From contig JAESIW010000137.1 in NCBI GenBank assembly GCA_016802295.1, positions 2,427,944 through 2,491,943 on the forward strand: 64,000 nt of DNA, in the 5' to 3' direction. Positions within the stretch are counted from its first letter, which is position 1, and the number at the start of each line of letters is the position of its first letter. Shown one piece after another: positions 58,068 to 64,000 of the stretch. The notes under the pieces were generated by a model. The model made no database searches. It worked only from the letters and a program-made list of their open reading frames with translations, and was not told the origin of the DNA. This DNA is from Brachionus rotundiformis. Its lineage: Eukaryota > Rotifera > Eurotatoria > Ploima > Brachionidae. The position numbers and the translations under genes are program-made.

Positions 58068-58263
58068 TTAAGACTCTATTTTTTTATCAACAACAGAAAA
58101 ATTTTTTAGTTCAACAGAAGATTTGTGTTGAATAATCCAATTGTTATGTTTTAATTTTTGTAAAAATATATGTAAAAAATCTTCTATATCTAATTTTGTA
58201 ATTTTATATTTTTGAAAATGTTGCAAATTAAAATTTTTAGAAATAATCTGAAAGACACCACTT
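58068..58263 (-). other. Orphan terminal-exon candidate
   Basis: After a TTCTAG acceptor, the minus strand is open for 64 codons to TAA (SGVFQIISKNFNLQHFQKYK ... VVDKKIES). It reads as a helical, moderately complex protein segment. A possible first exon with ATG at 58437 (MSEIKTLPILNF) lies upstream, but the phases do not match. No family recognised. The rest of 58015..58553 holds nothing I can support. Confidence 0.35.
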
Positions 58264-58553
58264 CTAGAATGAAGGCAAATTTAAAACTAAATGACAATAT
58301 TTTTTAAATAGATAATTGATTTTTATTATTTTTATTATTTAAATAAAAAATATGATACAAATTTAAGGTTTTTTTTCATCTTTTTTTAAAAATATTTTAC
58401 CGAAATTTAAAATCGGCAGAGTTTTAATTTCACTCATAAATTAAAACTAGTTTATAGACTGAAAAAGATAACATTAAAAAATGCCAAATTTATACGATTC
58501 ACTAAGTTTTATTTGTTTCTTTCAAAATAGATAAATTAACGGAAATACTATAA

Positions 58554-61067
58554 TTATTTTTTCTCTTCTTGTTGTCTTGTTTTATTCCAGTCCTTTAATC
58601 CTTTTGGCAAAGATTGATCCTCTTCAACAGAACCTTATATTTTTCATAATTAAAAATTTTCTATAAACAATAATAAAATTTTATAAAAAAAATTCTACCT
58701 GTTCCCTCAACAAATTCCTCATAAGTTGTTTTTTCCTTAAATGGTCTAGGACCGAGTAACTCTATCATGTCATCACGTTTAAGCACTTCTTTTTCCAATA
58801 ACCTCAAAGCTATTTTCTCAATATCAGCCTTCTTCTCTGTTAGCAGCTTAAAAGTGCGGTTGAATGCTGAATCAATTATTCCTCTTACTTCTTCATCTAT
58901 TATTTGAGCTGTATGCTCGCTATAAGGTTTATCGAAGGCCATTTCACCAGGCTGAGGTGTCTCGAAAGAAACATTGCCAACTTTTTCACTCATACCATAA
59001 TGAACAACCTGAGCATAAGCTAGTTGCGTTACTTTTCTCAAGTCATCCTGAGCTCCAGTGCTTATCTTGTTAAAAAATAAAATTTCGGCTATTCTTCCTC
59101 CCAAAGTCATGCACATTCGGTCATTCAACTGTTCTCTGGTGAACAAAAATGCGTCCCTTGGCAAATATTGCGCGTAACCAAGACCTTTTCCACGAGGTAT
59201 GATTGAAACTTTGAGTAGTGGCTCAGCATATTGAAGATACCAACCGGCAACAGCATGACCAGCTTCATGGTAAGCTACAGTTCGCTTTTCTTCTGGTTGT
59301 AATACCTGAGTCTTTTTTTCCATGCCAGCAATTACTCTTTCAATAGCAGCTTCAAAATGTTTAAAATTAATTGAATCACTCAAGTCTCTGGCAGCGATTA
59401 AAGCAGCTTCATTACAAACATTGGATATATCAGCTCCAGAAAAACCAGGTGTTAAAGCTGCTAGCTTACGAGCTACTTCATCCTTATTCAATTCTGTTTT
59501 GAGTGATTTAAGGTGAACTTTAAACACCGATGCTCGTCCCTTGATGTCAGGTAGTCCGACAAAGATTTGACGGTCAAATCGACCAGGTCTGAGCAAAGCT
59601 GGATCAAGTACATCAACTCGATTAGTCGCTGCAAGCACTATTACATTTGATTGAGCACTGTTAAAACCATCCATTTCGACTAGCAATTGATTCAAAGTAT
59701 TCTCTTGTTCGCTTTGTCCGCCAAAATTACGTCCTCCTCGTTTGCGTCCAATAGCGTCTATTTCATCAATGAACAGAATGCATGGTGAATTTTTACGCGC
59801 TGTGGCAAACATATCTCTAACTCTGGATGGACCAACTCCAACAAACATTTCCAAAAATTCCGAGCCACTTACAGTTATAAATGGAACTCCAGCCTCTCCA
59901 GCCGTAGCTTTGGCAAGCAAGGTTTTTCCAGTACCAGGTGGACCGGTCAACAGAGCTCCTTTTGGGATTTTCGCACCAAGTTGTGTATATTGGTTGGGAT
60001 TTTTTAAAAAATTTACAAATTCCATAATTTCAATCTTAGCTTCTTCACAACCGGCTACATCATTAAATTTTACACCAATGTTCTCTTTGATTATTCTAGC
60101 TGTTGACTGTCCAAAGCCAAAAATTCCACCAGGACCTTTGCTACCTCCTGGACGAGCTCCTAAGCCTCCCATTGAGCCCATGCCCGACAAAGATCGCCGT
60201 CCCCAATAGATAAACAAAATTAAAGGCAAGAACCAACCAATTGCTCCAAGAACAGAAGCTCTTAAATTTATATGATAAATTTTTGTTTAAATCATTTTCT
60301 GTTTTTATTACGGTTCTATTTCCTCTCTATAAAATACAGGTACATAGTTATTAGAATCCATGCCACTGTCTTTTTGTGATTGTTCCAAATTTCGCTCGAA
60401 AGAATCAACACTTCCAATCGAAAACCATGGAATTTTCTTTTAATTTTTTTATCTATCATTTTTATAATTCAATAAATGTTAAATTACTTGTTCCGGGTTG
60501 CGTAAGACTATACGAACCCATTTTTTATTAACAACTTCCAACCTATCAATAGAGCCTTTACTCAAATAATCATTTACAAAGTCTCTCCATGTTATCTCCT
60601 TAAATCTTTCATTGTAATAAGATATGGCCATCAATGTGGCTGCACCCACAGCGAGTATGAAAAAATTTCGCTGCTGATTTTGTTGGTCTGTTGAGCTACC
60701 AGAGCTTCTGCCGCTACCACCAGAGTTCTCCGTTTTTTTGAAATCAAATTTATTTTCGGATTCATTTGAAGACTTTGAGCCCGATTTTCCCGGAAAATAT
60801 TTTTCGAAGCCTTTTGGAGGATCGGAAAGAAGCAATTTTTCACCATTTATTTTAGGTGATAATTGTGAAGAAAGCAACGATGATGCTCTATTGTGAGATG
60901 ATAGCTTAATAAATATATTTATTGTTATTTTGGCATAAATTTAATTAAAATTTTACCTCTTTTTTCAAAATGTTGTTATAAATAGACCATAAATTTTTGG
61001 CACTCCTAAGCATATAACGCTTATCATGCTTGGTAAATCTACTGCCAAGCATTGATAAAGAGCTCAT
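58554..61067 (-). CDS. AFG3L2: AFG3L2, mitochondrial m-AAA protease
   Basis: Five exons (60957..61067, 60488..60904, 60312..60436, 58699..60260, 58554..58633) sum to 2295 nt, 764 residues. The m-AAA protease of the inner mitochondrial membrane degrades misfolded membrane proteins and processes MRPL32. The N-terminus (MSSLSMLGSRFTKHDKRYML) is basic and Ser-rich, as a targeting peptide should be. Next are a TM near NFFILAVGAATLMAI, an intermembrane domain (ITWRDFVNDYL), a second TM (GWFLPLILFIYW), Walker A GPPGTGKT (324-331), Walker B ILFIDEID, the arginine-finger region LRPGRFDRQIF, and the zinc-protease site HEAGH (549-553). The C-terminus ends GLKDWNKTRQQEEKK. All motifs are intact. Confidence 0.97.
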
Positions 61068-63505
61068 TTCGATTGAGATATTGATCAAAGTTTATTTTAT
61101 AAATTTTACTTTAAAAAATAATCAAAAAAATTAAAAATTGATGTAGTAATAGAATTATATAATATTTTATTTATATGCTGTAAGAATACATCATTAGAAA
61201 ATTTGCAAATTTTCAAGACAATAGACAACTCTACATGATATAATCAAAAAAAAATCTGTAAAAAATAATTTATTAATGTTAATTTAAAAAGAGCCTAAGT
61301 GATTAAATAATTTAACAGATTGAGAAGTCAATGTTTTAAATTTTTTAGGATATTTTCTGATTACTAGACAAAATTCGAATTTTATTTATTCTCCTTTTTG
61401 CATAATTTCGCTATTTTGTATTTTTAAAAAATAATTTCATAAAAAGCTCAACATATTGTTTAGCGAAAATTTCACAATTTTTAACAGTATAGTTTAAATT
61501 TTTATAGCAATTAAGAATTTTTTTTTTGTTTTTAAAGTAGCCCAAGTAATAAAACATATTAAACCGTTTTAATTCAAAATATTTTCAATTTTTTGAATTA
61601 AATTAAAACAGACAAATTTCTCAAAAATTCTCAACTCAAATTTAAATAAACAAAAATTTTTTCTCTTATTCTAAAATTCAAAAATTAATTATACAATTTG
61701 TTAGAATTATGATCACTAGATTTTTTTTATAACTTTGATTACTTCCTAAATAAAAATTTTATATAATTATATTTATTTTTAAAATTTTTCGTTTTTTAAA
61801 GACTTAATTATTTTAAAAAGACAATTATCAGTAATTTATTTAATCCACTAATCCTTATAACTCAATTATTGTTATTAATCAAAAAAAAAGTTAAAGTTTA
61901 AACTTTTTATCATAAAAGTATTATTTATTAATTCATATTTAATAATAATTACGTAAAAATTCATTTATCTAAAATTAAATAGTGAAGCAGTTTAATCTTC
62001 GAATTATTCAGCAGAAGTTATGTCTTAGGACTAATTTTTATTCAATTTAATTTTAACAATGAATAAACCGATTACCCTTTACTGAAATTATTGATAAAAT
62101 TTAGATTAATAAAAGAGATAAATGTAATTTAGAGCTGACACTTTATAAATTTGATATAGCATGTGTATTTTTTAGATTATTTTCAAATTAATCTCTTAAT
62201 TAAAAAAAAGTTATATATATTTTTTAAAGTATATCTAGTTGGGACGTGCTTTTCAATTAGTTGAGATTATAAATACTTAATCTTATAAGGATTTGAGTAA
62301 ATTTAATGAACACGGACTTCATGTTTATAGATTGAACTCAAATTTTAACTTAAAAAGGTTATCATTCAGTTTAAATTGAATCTAAAACCTTTATAGATTT
62401 ATAAAATTTTTAAAACTCGATTTTTTTTAAGTCCGTTTATAAATATCAAGTTATTAAATTAGAATTTATTTTATTTATTTTCATTGAATATATTTATCGA
62501 ATAAATTTATAATCATTTATCAAAAAATAAAAATTTAATAAGACAATTCTTTTTCTAAAAACTCATGAAGGCTTTTAATTTTTCTATTTCTTTTCAATTT
62601 TAAGAGATAAAAATTTATAACAATTATATTTTCGTCCTAGAAAATAAAAAAAGATTAAAATTATTGTTTCTAATTAAATACAGCCGATAATAATAATTTT
62701 TTTATTGAAAATAAATAAATAAAAAAAGAAAATCATATATTAATAGATTTAATTTTTACTTTTATCACAAGACTAGACGAATTTATTGATGTAATTAGGG
62801 AACACCAAGTTATTACCATGGCACCAAAATTTCAAAAATAAAATATTCTAAAGCGTTTTTAAAATTGGTAATTTAAATTTTTAAATAAAAATTGGAAGAC
62901 TTAACATGACAACTTTTTGCTTCTTAGGAAATAACGTTTTGAGTATTGACTTCCTAAAAAAGCAATAATTTATGATAATAAATTTAAATTCAATGTTAAT
63001 AATCTTCACAAAAAATTTTACCCATATCTTACTATCGTAATAATTTAGCTTTGTAATTTCTTAATTCAAGTAAATCTTTTTTCTCCAAATTAGTCCAATT
63101 CTTAAGTCTTCTCCGTTAAGCATACACGCACTTCTAGAGAGATGAACGTGTAGATTCAAATCGTATAGGGTTGCAAAAAATAGAGGGCTTTCTAATAATT
63201 ATTTTTCTAGCCAAAAACTTAATGCCGAAAAACAAAAACAAGACCCTTAAGTCCAGTTAGGGGGCTTCAATAATTTTCTATTTTAATAATCGCCTTAATT
63301 AATTATTATAATTCATTTATTAATTTATAAAGAAAAAATTATTCAAATATTAAATGACCAGTTAGCCTCGTTTTTATGTTTGCTCTATGAGTGCTTCAAA
63401 TATCATAAAGTTTTATACACAAGATAATAGCGAGATAAAATTGCAAAAAAATAAATTCAGTATTAGAAAAAACATTATATTTTTTATCAGTTTTGGATAA
63501 TTCAA
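61068..63505. other. 2.4-kb gene-poor intergenic region
   Basis: AT-rich DNA between divergent AFG3L2 and the SH3 gene. No frame, repeat, tRNA or mobile element recognised. Confidence 0.45.
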
Positions 63506-64000
63506 ATGTCTATAGAGACGTCAATGCCAACGGCGTCTAATAAAACGCCAACTTCGATCAAAAGCTACAAATCGCCCAATTTTATCGGCTCATCATCAAC
63601 CCATTCAGCAAAAAAAAGCCAAATCAGTCTGGTCAAGCCGAATCTAAACTCAAATTCTACAGTTCAAAAAGATCAACTGAAAAACAGCAATTTTATGGTT
63701 ATTAATCAAGTTGATCAAATAAAAGCGGTAATTTACCATATTAAATAAAAATAACATTTTGTATTCTTAACAAATAAAATTATAAAAAAATGGCAATTTT
63801 TTAATTCTATATTTAAACGATGATTTTTTTAAAGGGAAGCGAGGTGACCACATTGTGTAAATTCGATGGTAAATCAGAAGATCGAGAATTGAGCTTTGAA
63901 TTTGGCGATTTGATTAGAATAATAAATATAGTAGAAGAAGTAGTTTAAAAAAAAATAAAAAAATAATAAAATAAAATTTTTAATAAAGGATCCTCATTGG
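63506..64000 (+). CDS. SH3-domain protein, 5' part only (cut by the window end)
   Basis: Exons 63506..63727, 63835..63939 and 63989..64000 (incomplete) are in frame. The first exon encodes a Ser/Thr/Asn-rich, probably disordered stretch of 74 residues starting MSIETSMPTASNKTP. Exon 2 begins an SH3 domain: EVTTLCKFDGKSEDRELSFE then FGDLIRIINIVEE, and exon 3 continues DPHW, matching the SH3 pattern ALYDF...ELSF..GD.I......D..WW. SH3 domains bind proline-rich partners. The rest of the protein is unseen, so the family cannot be named. Confidence 0.75.

Noticed and set aside
59742..60209. 155-codon plus-strand frame opposite AFG3L2
   Set aside because: It is the antisense shadow of the conserved AAA domain; the minus strand encodes Walker A and B in register.
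1..64000. CRISPR arrays, bacterial operons, tRNA or rRNA genes
   Set aside because: None seen on either strand; spliced metazoan genes throughout make bacterial features irrelevant. tRNAs would need a covariance-model scan to exclude formally.

Overview
The window is a gene-dense stretch of a strongly AT-rich animal genome. Introns are mostly 43-60 nt with GT-AG ends, which is why most proteins are broken over several reading frames. The gene content (voltage-gated Na+ channel, tandem nicotinic-type receptors, DEG/ENaC channel, aminergic GPCR, STX16, dymeclin, M1AP) is metazoan. Base composition and tiny introns would suit a small invertebrate such as a monogonont rotifer, but that placement is inference; no marker in the window fixes the species.

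I rebuilt the main gene models by hand, joining exons by splice sites, phase and family similarity. For every complete model except SAXO4 the summed exon length is a multiple of three. Layout: 1-388 non-LTR retrotransposon RT fragment (-); 0.85-6.4 kb PEX11 (-), ZNF593/Bud20 (-), STX16 (+), M1AP (-); 6.7-8.6 kb SAXO4/PPP1R32 (+), with an apparent frameshift; 10.1-11.4 kb a three-homeodomain, AT-hook protein (+); 12.3-19.2 kb a 21-exon DEKA sodium channel (+), one intron of which is a U12-type AT-AC intron; 19.9-20.9 kb a foldback transposon with perfect 316-bp arms; 22.1-24.7 kb an aminergic GPCR lacking the DRY Asp (+); 25.3-25.6 kb a small TIR element sharing a 246-bp core with the GPCR intron; 25.7-27.2 kb a DEG/ENaC channel (-); 28.2-29.9 kb WDR46/UTP7 (-); 30.7-34.7 kb dymeclin (+), with a single-exon GH18 gene nested antisense in its first intron; 35.3-35.7 kb LSM2 (+); 36.0-39.8 kb DNA ligase I (+); 44.2-50.8 kb two tandem nAChR alpha-type subunits (+); 52.1-56.0 kb AP-1 gamma (+); 56.6-58.0 kb a C2H2 zinc-finger protein (+); 58.6-61.1 kb the mitochondrial m-AAA protease AFG3L2 (-); 63.5 kb to the end, the start of an SH3 gene (+).

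The genes do not form one pathway. There is a neuronal excitability group (Nav, GPCR, DEG/ENaC, two nAChR), a secretory/trafficking group (STX16, DYM, AP1G1) and housekeeping genes. Several pairs are divergent with short spacers (ZNF593/STX16, M1AP/SAXO4, WDR46/DYM), which suggests shared promoters.

The observations I would check first are: the upstream in-frame exon of DNA ligase I that looks like a mitochondrial presequence; the AT-AC intron; the foldback element carrying an AT-hook reading frame; and the multi-homeodomain protein. Small orphan exons at 19.6, 20.9, 27.7, 51.1, 56.3 and 58.1 kb are listed with low confidence.
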